A DNA stretch of 20,974 nt from Paramacrobiotus richtersi (GCA_034698045.1 JAQGAU010001171.1:1-20974); one strand, 5' to 3'; positions 1 through 10,277 are shown, counted from the stretch's first letter. Made by a program: numbers and translations. The notes: a model not told the origin generated them from the letters alone.

Positions 1-273
1 TGCATTAGTCATCAGAAGGTTGGGTCTAAACATTTCCAGTTGAGCTGTTACCAATCAGAAGGATTACTACCGCTACATTATGGTAGTCATCAACAGTACA
101 AAGGCGCTATACTTGTAAAGTGGAAGCTTTGAGCATGAACTTTCATTGAACGTTTACTGCAAGTACAACTGGCATTGTGTAATACCAGATATCTTGAATA
201 TTTGTTCGCTGCTTGATTTATTGTTACAAGTCAGTCTTGTGTATAATGTGTATACGTACACATCTGCTTTTAG
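1..273 (+). other. Upstream part of the GTPase gene (probable intron, 5' exons not identified)
   Basis: The reading frame of the first clear exon is open back to position 274, directly after a pyrimidine-rich stretch ending in TTTTAG (268-273), a typical splice acceptor. This stretch therefore probably ends in an intron. An ATG at about 80 opens a short frame with a possible GTAAAG donor after about 11 codons, but its phase does not fit the exon at 274, so I do not call it the first exon. The true start lies in an unrecognised short exon or outside the window. Confidence 0.5.
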
Positions 274-3200
274 GTTCAGCTGAACAATAACGAAAGCAAT
301 CCAAGCAGTGACACTATCCCGCAAAACTGCGGCGGAATATCATTTAATTTGTTACGCAACGACGACTGGGCATCAGTACACTTAAACGAAGAAAACGGGA
401 CATGGAGAACAGTGCCGCTTTCCGGGAGTGCATGTGTGGAGAGTGTTCAAGATGTACTAGTCACTGAACATGATTCCAGCCAGGACAACATCCACGAACC
501 ACTTAAATTGCTGACTACTGAACACGCTGTCAGTGGCGTACAGAGTCCGGATAATGCCCAAGAAACAGCTAAGCCACTGGTTACCGAGCAGCTGGCTTCC
601 GCTCCTGTAGCGAATCCGGGCAGCACACAGGAGCCTCTTAATCTACCGGTTATTGATAACGTTTCCCGTGGTATGCCGAATGCGGGTAATGTCGCGGGTT
701 CCACTAATTTATTGGTTACTGACAACACCTCCAGTGCTATACAGAGCTCGGACACTACCTTAGAACCAGTTCATCTACCGGTTACCGAACAAGCTTTCCG
801 TGATGGGCCGAACCTGAGCAGTAAGCAGGACTCCCTTAATCTACCGATTATTGATAACGTGTCCAATGCTATGCCCAATCCGACCGTTGTAAGCATCACA
901 GCAGAGAATACCAACGAAATGCTGTCGAACGGAACAAATGACCCACCTAAACTTGCTCATCGTACGAACAGACAACCAGCGCCAAAAGTATCCGAAGAAA
1001 AGTCGTCGCTTCCTATTACGGGCTCGCAAAACAGCCGCAGCGATGTAACTCAACCAATGCCGCCTGCTGAACCGCCTCTGGAGACAGCTGCTAATCCTGT
1101 ATGGAATAGCAACTCCCTCGGTTCTTTGTCCCGTGTGTCCCCAGAAAAGGTCGAAATGCTGAATAAGTTAGCAACCCGTAACGTGTTGATCAGAGGGGAC
1201 ATTTCTGACGATATCCGATCAGTTATCGCAGCCACACCCAGCGCGTACGTTCTCAATATCGGTACCTCTTGGAGTGATTCAATACCCGTCTTTCTCAAGA
1301 TGATGGAGAACCCGGACAACGTGGGCGCGGTTTTCGTCTACATCGACCCAGAACTACGCAGCCCTCCCAGACCGTGCAACGCCAAACATAGTACCATTCA
1401 GCACTACCGCCAGGGCGTGCTGATTTTTGAGGATGTAATAGAAGAACCATTTTATGCGCCTGAAGCTAAGGGAACGGTACCAGCTGTGCCAAGCGGAAAA
1501 CCGCGGAAATGTGGTACTCTTGAGATACCTTGTCCGGGAAAGGAATGCTTTTCACGGGCTATGTATATATGGAAGTGCAAGTCGTGCAATGCATCACTAG
1601 AGTATGGGTTCGATGGAAATTTCTACTGTAACTGCGGAAGAGCGCCGGCAAAGACCTTTGTGTTTCACTGCGGTGTAAAGAAGCATGGTAAATACTACAC
1701 GGCTTTCGAATCGCACGTTTTAGACACGCTCTTGGCTGACACCAAGCCATTCGAGGAGGTCAACATCCTTATTCTCGGTAAGGGCATTGCTGGTGACCTT
1801 TTATGAGCGCTATGTATATACGCGCCAGTTTAGTTATACTTCAGTTATTAATATAACTTTTTGGTTTTAGGTGAGACAGGAGTAGGCAAATCAACGTTCA
1901 TCAATGGGTTCGTCAACTTCCTGACCTATGGCAGCTTGAGTGACGCCCTCGTGGATCCCGTATATCTTATTCCCGCCAACTTTACAACACTGGATGAGAA
2001 CTTTGAAGAGCGACTCATCTCGATGGGAACTAGCGACAACGAACACAGTACGCTGGGTCAGTCGGCAACCCAGATGCCCCGGAGTTACGTCTTCAAGAAG
2101 GGCAACACGGTGGTTCGCCTGATCGACACCCCAGGCATTGGAGACACCCGGGGTACGGAGCAGGACAAGAAAAACTTTCAATATATTCTACAGCATCTCG
2201 GAAACTACGAGAAGATCAACGGAATCTGCATTCTGCTGAAGCCCAATAACTCCCGTCTGACCGTTATGTTTCGGTTCTGTATCAAAGAACTGTTGACCCA
2301 TCTCCATCGGAATGCGTGTCACAATATCAACTTCGTCTTCACCAACGCACGGTCGACGTTCTACCGTCCGGGTGACACATTTCCCGTTCTCAAGAAACTG
2401 CTTAAAGAGTCGCAAGTCAACATTGAGCTGAACCAGAGCACAGTGTACTGTGTGGACAGCGAAGCCGTTCGGTTCATGGCGGCGCTGAAGGAAGGTCTCC
2501 AGTTTACACAGACTGATACCGAGAACTTTTGCAAAAGCTGGGATAAATCCGTGGAGGAGACAGAACGATTGATGCAGCACATTATGACCAGACTACCGCA
2601 TCCACTGCAGAATACGATCTCGTTAAACGAAGTACGAAGGTTAATCCTGTCCTTCACGGAACCCTTGACCCATGTAACGAAAACCATTCAGCTCAACTTA
2701 ACACTGGCCGACGAAAAAGCGGAAGAAATCAAAGCGGCGGTTGCTAGTAAGGACGCACTGAATGATAAGCTCTACGTTCCAGTGGTCGACCTGAAAACCA
2801 TACAGTTGGACTTTCCCCGGACAGTGTGTACGGCGCAAAAGTGCATTCGGATGGTTGGACAGAAAGTTAACTACGTCACCTGGTGCCATGATCATTGTTA
2901 TTTGAAAGGTCAGAATGACTTTACGCGGATAATTCCCGCTCAGTCTCTTGTAAAAGTGCGCTGAATCACATCTATGAATAATGTTCTATTATATAGGAGT
3001 GATTGTTGATCAATATCCGACACCGGAGCTGAGAAACTGCAAAGCCATGGTAGGGTCGGACAAGTGTCGCCACTGTGGCTGTCAATGGGAAAAGCACATA
3101 CACATCAAGTACGAGCTGCAGGAAGTCGAATCAAAAAACATCGACGCAAACATCCTGAAGCTACTAAAGCAGAAATACGGCCAGATTGCAGCTGTTCAGC

Positions 3201-3748
3201 AAGTTCTCCATGAGATCCAGCAACGCAAAGAGCAGCTAAAGGTGGAAGAGATGGAGATCCGCAAAGTGGCCGTTAAATTGGGATACTTTCTCAAGAAGCA
3301 TGCCATGCTCCCGTACAACGATGCCATTGAAGAATACCTCCATTACCTAATTGCAGCTGAGCGGGAAAAGATCGCCATTGGGGCCAGTCGCACCAATCTC
3401 CACAACTACGAGAATATGCTGAATGCGTACCAGGAAGAGAAGCAGTTTTTGGAGGAAGCCATGCAGTTCCAAGACCCGGATCAGCAGATCACTACGGAGG
3501 ATGTCACGAAAGCTATGCAGTCGCTGTATCATCTCCCGATCAATGGACAGAAGATCCGGGAACTCGTTGAGATGGTGCAGAACACCCGGGCGCAGGAATC
3601 GCGACACCTGGAGACCTTCTACATGCCGAGTGTTCCGAAGAGAAGTGCCACGCAAACCGGACGGAATCGGTTACAGAAGTGTTTCGATTCTTTTAATCCG
3701 TTTCGTCAGCGTTCGCAACGGTACTTGCACGGACCTGCCCCGTATTGA
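274..3748 (+). CDS. Large P-loop GTPase with N-terminal repeats, Zn-binding cysteines and C-terminal coiled coil (5' partial, 3 exons)
   Basis: Exons are 274-1777, 1871-2908 and 2997-3748. Their sum is 3294 nt, an open frame of 1097 residues plus stop; there is no ATG at the 5' end, so it is partial. Residue numbers count from 274. Residues 61-205 are low-complexity repeats. A cysteine pair set (C435-x2-C438, C452-x-C454) looks like a zinc site. The G domain follows: P-loop GETGVGKS at 502-509, split by intron 1, DTPG at 587-590, and TNAR at 659-662 in the place of the usual NKxD. A second Cys/His cluster (C871, C874, C876, H881, H883) precedes a heptad-rich, probably coiled-coil segment at about 885-945. 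This resembles AIG1/septin-like GTPases of unknown function found in many invertebrates. Intron 2 uses the weak donor G|GTCAGA at 2908/2909. The GTAAAA at 2950 would put TGA directly after the junction, and my recollection of related proteins has a Gly-Val here, which the 2908 donor gives. A GTP-binding role is inferred from motifs; the substrate and partners are unknown. Confidence 0.85.
454..886 (+). repeat. In-frame degenerate 22-23-codon repeat inside the GTPase N-terminus
   Basis: About six to seven units of 22-23 residues follow one another, each beginning with a hydrophobic core of the form LxLPVTEQ, LLVTDN or LPVIDN and continuing with a Ser/Asn/Pro-rich spacer. Two units are nearly identical: LNLPVIDNVSRGMPN (DNA from 637) and LNLPIIDNVSNAMPN (DNA from 835). 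They lie 198 nt apart, exactly three 66-nt units. This suggests growth by unequal exchange at both the single-unit and the three-unit scale. The repeated segment is probably disordered in the protein. Confidence 0.75.
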
Positions 3749-3996
3749 TGTGACTGGATGGAACGGTATCGTTTTAGACTGTTCTGATACACTATGTTTA
3801 ATGAATTAGGATGCTTCATTTTGCTATACTGTATCGTACTTATTGTTAGTAGTTGTCATAATTATTAGTACTATGGTAGTGTTCTTTTTACTTTTCTGAT
3901 AACACGTACTACTGTAGACTGCAAAGAGCAGGCGTAATTTGCGACGCAACTTGTTCATGGCCTGACTTATCTACTTAGCTGACATGAAATCTGCCG

Positions 3997-4002
3997 AATA
4001 AA
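3997..4002 (+). terminator. Candidate polyadenylation signal AATAAA for the GTPase gene
   Basis: This is a canonical AATAAA about 250 nt after the GTPase stop codon, followed by a T-rich stretch. No closer canonical hexamer was noticed. It is a plausible 3' end signal, but the cleavage site cannot be seen from sequence. Confidence 0.4.
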
Positions 4003-4769
4003 CCATGACCTTTTCTATACATGTGCAGTAGAAGTACAGCATGATGCGTTTTCCGCGGATCATTTCAGTTTTCCCGTTGGTGTCGGCTTTGCACCAACGG
4101 TCTTGCCTTCATTTTACACTTGCCCCCTCAGTGCTGCTGACGGACTTACTAACTTCACACAGATCGAAGCACCAAATCTTGAAAAGAAATTAACACAACG
4201 TTAACGTGCACGTGCCTGCGTTATGACCGGCAGGACAAAAGCCATAGTGGACCTGCACTTCTATGTTTCGGTCATTCAGTTAGTGGCAGATAAAACAGTT
4301 TTATTTTTTGTCCCCGGGCAGCGCATTTTGGCAGCAAGATTCTCAAGAATCTACGTAAAAGGTTGCACATCAAAGACCAACAACGCATTTTCCATTTCTT
4401 TAGTACCCATAACATATACTTTCCTCGCTGTATTTCGACACATAAGCGCTCATGTTGAAACTCCATCGACCGACACGCAAGGAATAACGTTTTGTCGGTT
4501 TTGAAGTCGTTAACAAAGTTATAACACGTTGACATACAATACTTTATATATGCTCGACTCTTTAAATTCTTTGTTTGTTGATGTTATTTGTTGTGGGGGT
4601 GATGTGGAGTTTATAAGCTGAAGTATTTTCTTCAATATACCTTTACTGCCGAATTGTGCACCGCCCAATGCTTAATACCGCCGCGCTGCTCGATCAGCTC
4701 GGTATACAGTACGTGCGGCAAAGAAACTGACACGTTGAAGCTTTACCGCATCAAACGGCTTTCTTCCAT

Positions 4770-4930
4770 GTATGTGCTGCATATGGCGAAATAAACCATA
4801 TTATGCCTCGAGAAGCGACGAAGAGCACTACAAATTTCTTAGTAATTGTGGTAGCTCTTAGTCGCAGTTTATGCGGTACGGTTTAAATTCTTCGACATTA
4901 TCTGTGCACCGTATGTGCTGGTTTATGGCG
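4770..4930 (+). repeat. Direct repeat pair GTATGTGCTG..TATGGCG
   Basis: GTATGTGCTGCATATGGCG at 4770-4788 recurs as GTATGTGCTGGTTTATGGCG at 4911-4930, flanking the hairpin at 4815-4865. The 8-nt inverted pair TACCGCAT (4744-4751) and ATGCGGTA (4871-4878) also brackets the same hairpin. Function is unknown; the arrangement could be regulatory or the scar of a small inserted element. Confidence 0.5.
4815..4865. other. Imperfect hairpin upstream of sulfotransferase 1
   Basis: The left arm from GCGACGAAGAGC (4815) can pair with the right arm ending GCTCTTAGTCGC (4865). Twelve outer positions have one mismatch, and with a bulge the inner AAATT/AATT region also pairs, leaving a short loop. The size is at the low end for a miRNA precursor stem. 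Nothing else supports an RNA gene, so I record only the structure. Confidence 0.35.
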
Positions 4931-4984
4931 TCTTCAGTTAAAAGCAATCCGCTCTGTTACCCGGTATGTAAAGATGATCATAAC

Positions 4985-5055
4985 TTTATTAACCACCAGG
5001 CAAAATACGAACTCATCAGTCCGTCGCATAGGTTTATTTGTATATAAGCAGCTGG
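4985..5055 (+). promoter_or_regulatory. TATA promoter of sulfotransferase 1
   Basis: TATATAAG lies at 5041-5048, about 100 nt before the ATG at 5142. The flanking block aligns with the block upstream of sulfotransferase 2: both contain ACCAGG, CATCAGTCC or GTCAGTCC and a TATATAAGCA-CTG core in the same order. The conserved spacing across two paralogues supports a real core promoter. Transcription would start about 30 nt downstream of the TATA box. Confidence 0.65.
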
Positions 5056-5141
5056 CTATCGCACCTGGGACCATATCGGTGCGTTCATTCAAGTAGATTC
5101 CTTTGATAACTACCCGCGGACCGTTTTATCCCGTCGAAAAC

Positions 5142-6704
5142 ATGCCCGAGCAGCAAGCACACGAGGTATTGGAAGAGGACAACATCCGTCTTCCCTCGCT
5201 TTCCGCTTTCAAGTACAAGTACAACGACAAAGGCTATCTGTGAGTGACCTTTACGTAACTAGTCTAGCTGACTAATGTGTCTGAACGTTAAACTCTCCAG
5301 CAAAGAGGCAAAAAAGTTTTCTCCTGCTTTTGTTGAAACGATATAACGTTTCGCATATAACTCGATACAGGCTCCATTATCATGGTACAAAGGTGATGTA
5401 TCCGTTTTACGGAAGCTTGCCAGTGGTGGAGCGCTTCGAAGCCGATCCAACGGATGTTTGCATATGCAATTTTCCCAAAACGGGTAAGCTCAATGGCATT
5501 TTGTAAATTTGTTTCTTTACAGACTGTGTCCAATAATATCATGTTGTCGACTTTCGTTTCCGGGGAGTCTTACTGGAACACGCCCTAGATTCTTAATTAA
5601 CGAACGTGTCTTCTGAAAGGTTCAAACTTCACTGGTGCAATCGTGTGGATGATCATGCACAACGGCGATCCCAGCTGCATCAGCCAAGGCGCCGGCTTGC
5701 ACAGCAAACTGCCCTTCCTGGAGTTCACTCTGCCATTGATGCCAGAAGAAATGACGCCGGCATATGTAATGAACCGCCAGAAACCACCACGTATCTTTCA
5801 CACCCATCTTGGATACGACGCATTGCCGAAGAGCATCAAAGAGAACGCTAGGGTACGCAGGAGAGTTTGTCGATCTTAACAATGTATTGATTTAAACCTT
5901 TCGTTTCAGCTGATCTATGTTGCGCGCAATCCAAAGGATACGATTGTCTCTTCCAACTACTTTTTCCGCTCTGTACCGTACGCTGGCTACAACTGCACAG
6001 TGGAACAAACTGCACAATCATTCATCAAAGGCAACTGCTGCTATGGTTCGTTCTACGAACACATTGCCGGGTTTCGACGATACTTTTACAAAAAAAACAA
6101 CTTATTCTTCATCACCTACGAAGAAATGCGTAAGGTACTAACAAACAGAATTATGAAAAGCAGGAGCTGCAAGACAGTTCGTAAACCGCTTTAACGCATT
6201 TACATAAGGATTTGGAAAAGTGTGTCATGGAAATGGCTGCGTTCCTCCAGAAGGATCTGAACAGTATGCAGATTGAGAATGTTGTACGACATTGCTCATT
6301 TGACAACATGAAGGAAAATGACATAATTAATCATTCCGCTTTGGATAAGAATCGGTCGCTTGATTTCAGCGTGTCCCCGTTCATGAGAAAAGGTATGCTC
6401 ACGTGGCCAACTATACTTTTGCGTAGTAAGGCTCGCTGTCCACTCTTTCCTGATGAATTGTTTGACGTAAGAGTACGAACACAACTGACGCTTCGATATC
6501 ACTCTCTTGGCACTTATATCTTGTAAAGTGGTGTTAACCTGTCGGTGTACGAGTGTGAGAATATGCTACATATTTGCAGGAGAAGTTGGTAATTGGAAAC
6601 GACACTTTTCTCCACAGCTAGATGCAGAAATCAATGTTTGGATCAAGAATGAGGAGAAGCGAGTGTCCGAGGATCTGCACGGATTCCGTTTCCAGTACGA
6701 GTAA
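5142..6704 (+). CDS. Cytosolic sulfotransferase 1 (SULT-type, six exons, 325 aa)
   Basis: Exons are 5142-5239, 5371-5483, 5620-5852, 5910-6134, 6209-6392 and 6580-6704. All introns have GT..AG ends and compatible phases, giving 978 nt. The enzyme family transfers sulfate from PAPS to hydroxyl or amine groups of small molecules (steroids, phenols, biogenic amines) in the cytosol. Diagnostic parts are visible. The PAPS 5'-phosphosulfate loop is FPKTGSNF with K69. The expected catalytic base is H133 in THLGYDALP. The 3'-phosphate-binding segment is VARNPKDTIVSSNYFF with R154 and S162. The C-terminal motif is RKGEVGNWK at 283-291. The length is close to the usual 290-330. There is no signal peptide. 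The ATG is matched by the paralogue at 8512. The loop reads SNF where most SULTs have TTW, so its substrate set may differ. The substrate cannot be read from sequence. Confidence 0.93.
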
Positions 6705-7349
6705 TTCGGCACAATATTGCGGTTTTAATCTGTACATTTTGCTTTGGCTGACGTTGTTATACGTGTACATTATTCAGCATATTTCTTCGGCAACATTGTC
6801 GAACATTACTTTGTAGTCCTAGCAAGTCATGTCTTGAAGTGTATAAAAAAAGCTCTAATCCCGAACAGTAATCGCTTTTGTTGATTTCTTATGTGTGTGA
6901 TTTTTGGTTCGGTGATTCCACAACAAAGTGACCAGTTGCGTAGCTGGATGCCTGTCGAATAACCATTTTGTCAAACAGTGAGGGATATTTTCACCACACT
7001 TAAACTAATCAATGCTTGGCTGCGAATCGAACGAATTACGTACGAAAACAATTCACGGAATGTAAAGCCTGCAGACTAATTTTTAATGCCGCCCATCATA
7101 CGGTAAAAAAACATGCTAGTTTAAAAATTGTCAGAGCTGTTATGTGGCTCTACAATGCACCAAATCTATCCCGTGACACGCAAATATAACTGAAACAGAA
7201 ACAACTTCCGAAAATCACGAATAATGAAACGTAAACATAAACACCCGCTTCCTAAACACTGCGTTGCACTTCGACAAAATTACAAAATTACCTTTAATGA
7301 ACAGCAGTCCGACCTCAAGCAGACTGACGGGGAGAAAATTGGCACCATC
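6705..7349. other. Intergenic region after sulfotransferase 1
   Basis: No gene is recognised. In contrast to copies 2 and 3, I see no similarity here to the 3' flank shared by sulfotransferase 2 and the pseudogene, and no trace of the membrane-protein exon 1. If the module model is right, this part of copy 1 was lost or has diverged beyond recognition. Confidence 0.4.
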
Positions 7350-7418
7350 TCATCCTTGATTCTGCCCATTTTCCACACGTGACTCCTTTTCTTCCTTCTC
7401 TTTCGCGTAAACCTCCTC
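7350..7418 (-). pseudogene. Relic of the C-terminal tail of an X-family gene
   Basis: Read on the minus strand, 7418-7350 encodes a tail beginning EEVYAKEKEEKESRVE and ending NGQNQG followed by TGA. It matches the tail of the gene at the window edge, which begins EEIDAKEQEERETRME and ends DQNDG before TAA. Fourteen of 22 positions are identical, and weak similarity continues past the stop. A TAA in the same frame at 7427-7425, just upstream of the tail, and the lack of a recognisable body make this a fragment. Highly charged Glu/Lys tails can match by chance, but the shared stop position and flank argue for homology. Confidence 0.5.
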
Positions 7419-8342
7419 CCAACTTTACACTTCTTCGCAGTTCCGATTGTCCACGATCCTTGACGATATTTCGTGTGTGTTGACGATTTTTTTCGCATGT
7501 CACACTGCACGGTTGTTTAGTTCAATGTCTTGTGGTGCATTAATTAAACTACAGACTGTGAAGAGCGTAACAGTTCCCAATAAATTAACTAAAACAACCA
7601 CGAACGCAAAAAAATAGCGCATCGTAGATGGTACCGTGTACGAGGTATATATACGTAGCTGGCTCGACAAAAGCCATAATGCGCTCTCGTTAATTCAACT
7701 TCTGGGCTGGCTTCAACTTTTGTTGTCGAAAGCTTGAAATAATTATAAAGATTATCTTGAATCTTGACATTTAAATTTTTCTTTACAAATAAGAGGTGTC
7801 CTTATCCTTTGTGTTTTGAGTTGTCTGCTCTGTTTTCTCGTTGTTGCTGTTTGCTGGACACTACTACATCTCTCACTTCACTTGTAAATAACCTCAAACA
7901 TCAACAAACCGTTATCTTTACGTATGCGATGCCGCACCGACGCGTAATACGGCTGCAGTACTTTATTCCTCACTTTACGGGTTTACTGCGTAGCTGTGTT
8001 TTCTTCGCACACTGTTTTATCGCTGTGCTGCTTGATAGGCATATCGGTATAAGTGCGGCAAAGAAAACAAGGAATTGTACACACAGACTATCGTAAAAGC
8101 GCCGCCGCACCAAATGCCACCACATCACATTAACTTCCACAGTAAAACACACTCTTTAACAGAAATGTTCGCCGTAACATAGTAACTGAATATACATTAT
8201 CAGTCCCGTGATGGTGCTTCATGCAGAGTGGTTTCGACTTCTTCGAATACAGTAAACCGTAACGTGCTGGTCTAGAGTCTTTATGGTGAACTCCAGTGAC
8301 TTTAAAACACAATCCACTCAGCTAACGGGAACAGATTACTAT
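7419..8342. other. Intergenic region upstream of sulfotransferase 2
   Basis: No gene is recognised. A TATATATA at 7646-7653 is followed by CGTAGCTGGCTCGAC, reminiscent of the sulfotransferase 1 promoter (TATATAAGCAGCTGGCTATCG), but no coding sequence follows. The stretch 8028-8072 (GCTGCTTGATAGGC...GTGCGGCAAAGAAAAC) corresponds to 4685-4735 upstream of sulfotransferase 1. Confidence 0.4.
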
Positions 8343-8415
8343 AATTTTAACAGTTACCAGGAGAATGCATTTGTCAGTCCTTCACCAGGGCTTCTCTGTA
8401 TATAAGCAACTGCGC
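8343..8415 (+). promoter_or_regulatory. TATA promoter of sulfotransferase 2
   Basis: TATATAAG lies at 8399-8406, 113 nt before the ATG at 8512. The block aligns with 4985-5055 in front of sulfotransferase 1 (TTTTAACAGTTACCAGG, GTCAGTCC, TATATAAGCAACTG). The sequence between TATA and ATG has diverged, which makes the conserved block stand out. Confidence 0.65.
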
Positions 8416-8511
8416 TCCCAGCTGGGATCACATTTGGATAGTTATTCTCCAGCCAGTTGTTTACGAGTGCTGTTACACTTTACCTATTCGCTATTTAAGT
8501 CCCTTACAGTC

Positions 8512-10277
8512 ATGCCTGAGCAGCAAGAACAGCAGTTTCCAGAAGTGGACAGCAAAATTCACATTCCCTCCCTTTCTGCTTTCAAGTACAAGTACAACGA
8601 CGAAGGCTATCTGTAAGTGACCTTCACGTAGAACTGTTTCGGCTGACTTATACAATTGCAGATTTGAAATCTCGTGTCGGGGTGACGCATCGTTTTGGCG
8701 CTTTTGTTGAAATGTGTCAGTTTACCTTAACGTTTCGAATATAATATGATATATGCGATAGGTTGGATTATCATGGTACAAAGGTCATGTATCCATACTA
8801 CGAAGTTCTGCCACTGGTGGAGCGTTTCGAAGCTGATCCAACAGATATCTGCATATGCAGTTTTCCCAAAGCCGGTAAGCTCGGTGACGTTTGTCCGGAC
8901 GACACTCTTTGTCCCAAAATATGGATTCGATATTTTCTCTCGCCTTATGAAATACTGTAGTTTTCCGTTAATATCTTAATCAAGTTTGAAGAAACTTGGC
9001 CAGCTTTTCTATATATTTAAGTAGAGAAGCATTGATGAAACAGCAATGCTTACCAGGATTAAATGGATGAGTCTCTTCTCCAGTAAATATGTTTTCTCGA
9101 CAGGAACCACCTTCACCTCGGCAGTAGTGTGGATGATCATGCACGACGGCGACCCCAGCTGCATCACCCAAGGCCCCGGGTTGGACAGCAAAGTGCCCTT
9201 TCTCGAGTTCTGTCTTCCATTGATGCCCGACGAAATGACGCCGGCATACACATTGAACCAACAGAAACCACCGCGTATCTTTTTCACCCATCTTGGATAC
9301 GATGCATTGCCGAAGAGCATCAAAGAAAACGCTAGAGTAAAAAGGATGATCTGCGACCCATACAGCGCTTTAACGATTTTCCTTGCAGCTAATCTATGTT
9401 GCGCGCAACGCCAAGGATGTGATTGTCTCTACCAACTACTTTTTCCGTTCGGTGCAGTTTGCGGGCTACAACTGCGCACTGGAACAAACTGCACAATCAT
9501 TCATCGAAGGGAACTGCTGCTATGGTTCTTTCTACGACCATATTGCCGGGTTTCGGCGGGATTCTCGTAAGAGAGACAACTTATTCTTTATCACTTACGA
9601 GGAAATGCGTCAGGTATTGGCAAAGAAGTGCACTAAATCAGAGACCGAGAGCTGCAGGTAATCCGTTTTTACACTTTTCAGGACCTGGATAAGTGCGTTG
9701 TGGAGATGGCTGCGTTTCTGCAAAAGAAGTTGGACAATACACAGATCGAGAATATTGTCAAACATTGCTCCTTTGACAACATGAAACAGAATGACTTGGC
9801 CAATCATTCCGCTATGGACAAAAACGTGCTAAATTTCAGCGTGTCACCATTTATGAGAAAAGGTATACACGAAATTCACCTATTACGAACCGTGCTCGTC
9901 CATGCACAACTCCGTTGTCCAGTTGCACTTGAACATTAATTATCCGTTCCTTCGTAACGGGACCCGGAACATTTGTGTAAAGTTGACTGACGCTTCGACA
10001 CTAGTTTCGGAAGGATCCCTGAATCACCTTTTTTTTAAACCAGGATCTTGTGCTTCAATTTCCACCTACTCACGGCTGCCCTTAGAACTTTTATATCATG
10101 GCGTGTTACTTATAAGCAGCGTTACACGAATGTCATAGTGTGGTGTTTACAGGAGAAACTGGTGATTGGAAAGGACACTTCTCGCCACCGCTTGATGCTG
10201 CAGTTAATATATGGATAAAGAAAGAAGAAAAGCGAGTTGCGGAGGATCTTTACGGACTCAGTTTCCAGTATCACTGA
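8512..10277 (+). CDS. Cytosolic sulfotransferase 2 (SULT-type, six exons, 325 aa)
   Basis: Exons are 8512-8612, 8762-8874, 9104-9336, 9389-9613, 9682-9862 and 10153-10277, 978 nt in frame. Every splice site falls at the same codon phase as in sulfotransferase 1, so the two are tandem duplicates. The N-terminal exon is one codon longer and exon 5 one codon shorter. The PAPS loop is FPKAGTTF with K70, nearer to the classical form than in paralogue 1. The expected catalytic His is H134 in THLGYDALP. The 3'-phosphate segment is VARNAKDVIVSTNYFF with R155 and S163. The C-terminal motif is RKGETGDWK. Alanine replaces the usual proline in RNPKD. It is predicted active in the cytosol, substrate unknown. 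The start agrees with the paralogue (MPEQQ in both). Confidence 0.93.

Larger units (their letters stand above)
3749..4984. other. Intergenic region between GTPase gene and sulfotransferase 1
   Basis: No gene is recognised here. Open frames at 4223-4504 (+) and 4272-4535 (-) overlap each other on opposite strands, lack recognisable motifs and look like chance ORFs. The stretch near 4685-4735 resembles 8028-8072 upstream of sulfotransferase 2 (shared GCTGCT-GAT, TCGGTATA and GTGCGGCAAAGAAA), and 4911-4965 resembles about 8265-8335. The duplicated block therefore begins at least 450 nt upstream of the coding sequence. Confidence 0.5.

Noticed and set aside
1778..1806. Apparent stop codon ending the first long GTPase frame
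   Set aside because: It lies in a 93-nt intron (1778-1870). Splicing rebuilds a perfect P-loop, GETGVGKS, so it is not a premature stop.
2950..2964. Stop at 2962-2964 as the true end of the GTPase
   Set aside because: The following exon continues in phase from the donor at 2908 and carries a Cys/His cluster that fits the protein. The stop lies in the intron.
4223..4535. Opposite-strand open frames of about 90 codons
   Set aside because: They overlap on opposite strands and lack motifs, paralogues in the window and splice partners. They are probably chance.
7280..7510. 76-codon minus-strand frame rich in Lys/Arg
   Set aside because: The homologous frame in this place is a different one, the X tail. 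This frame is its shadow.
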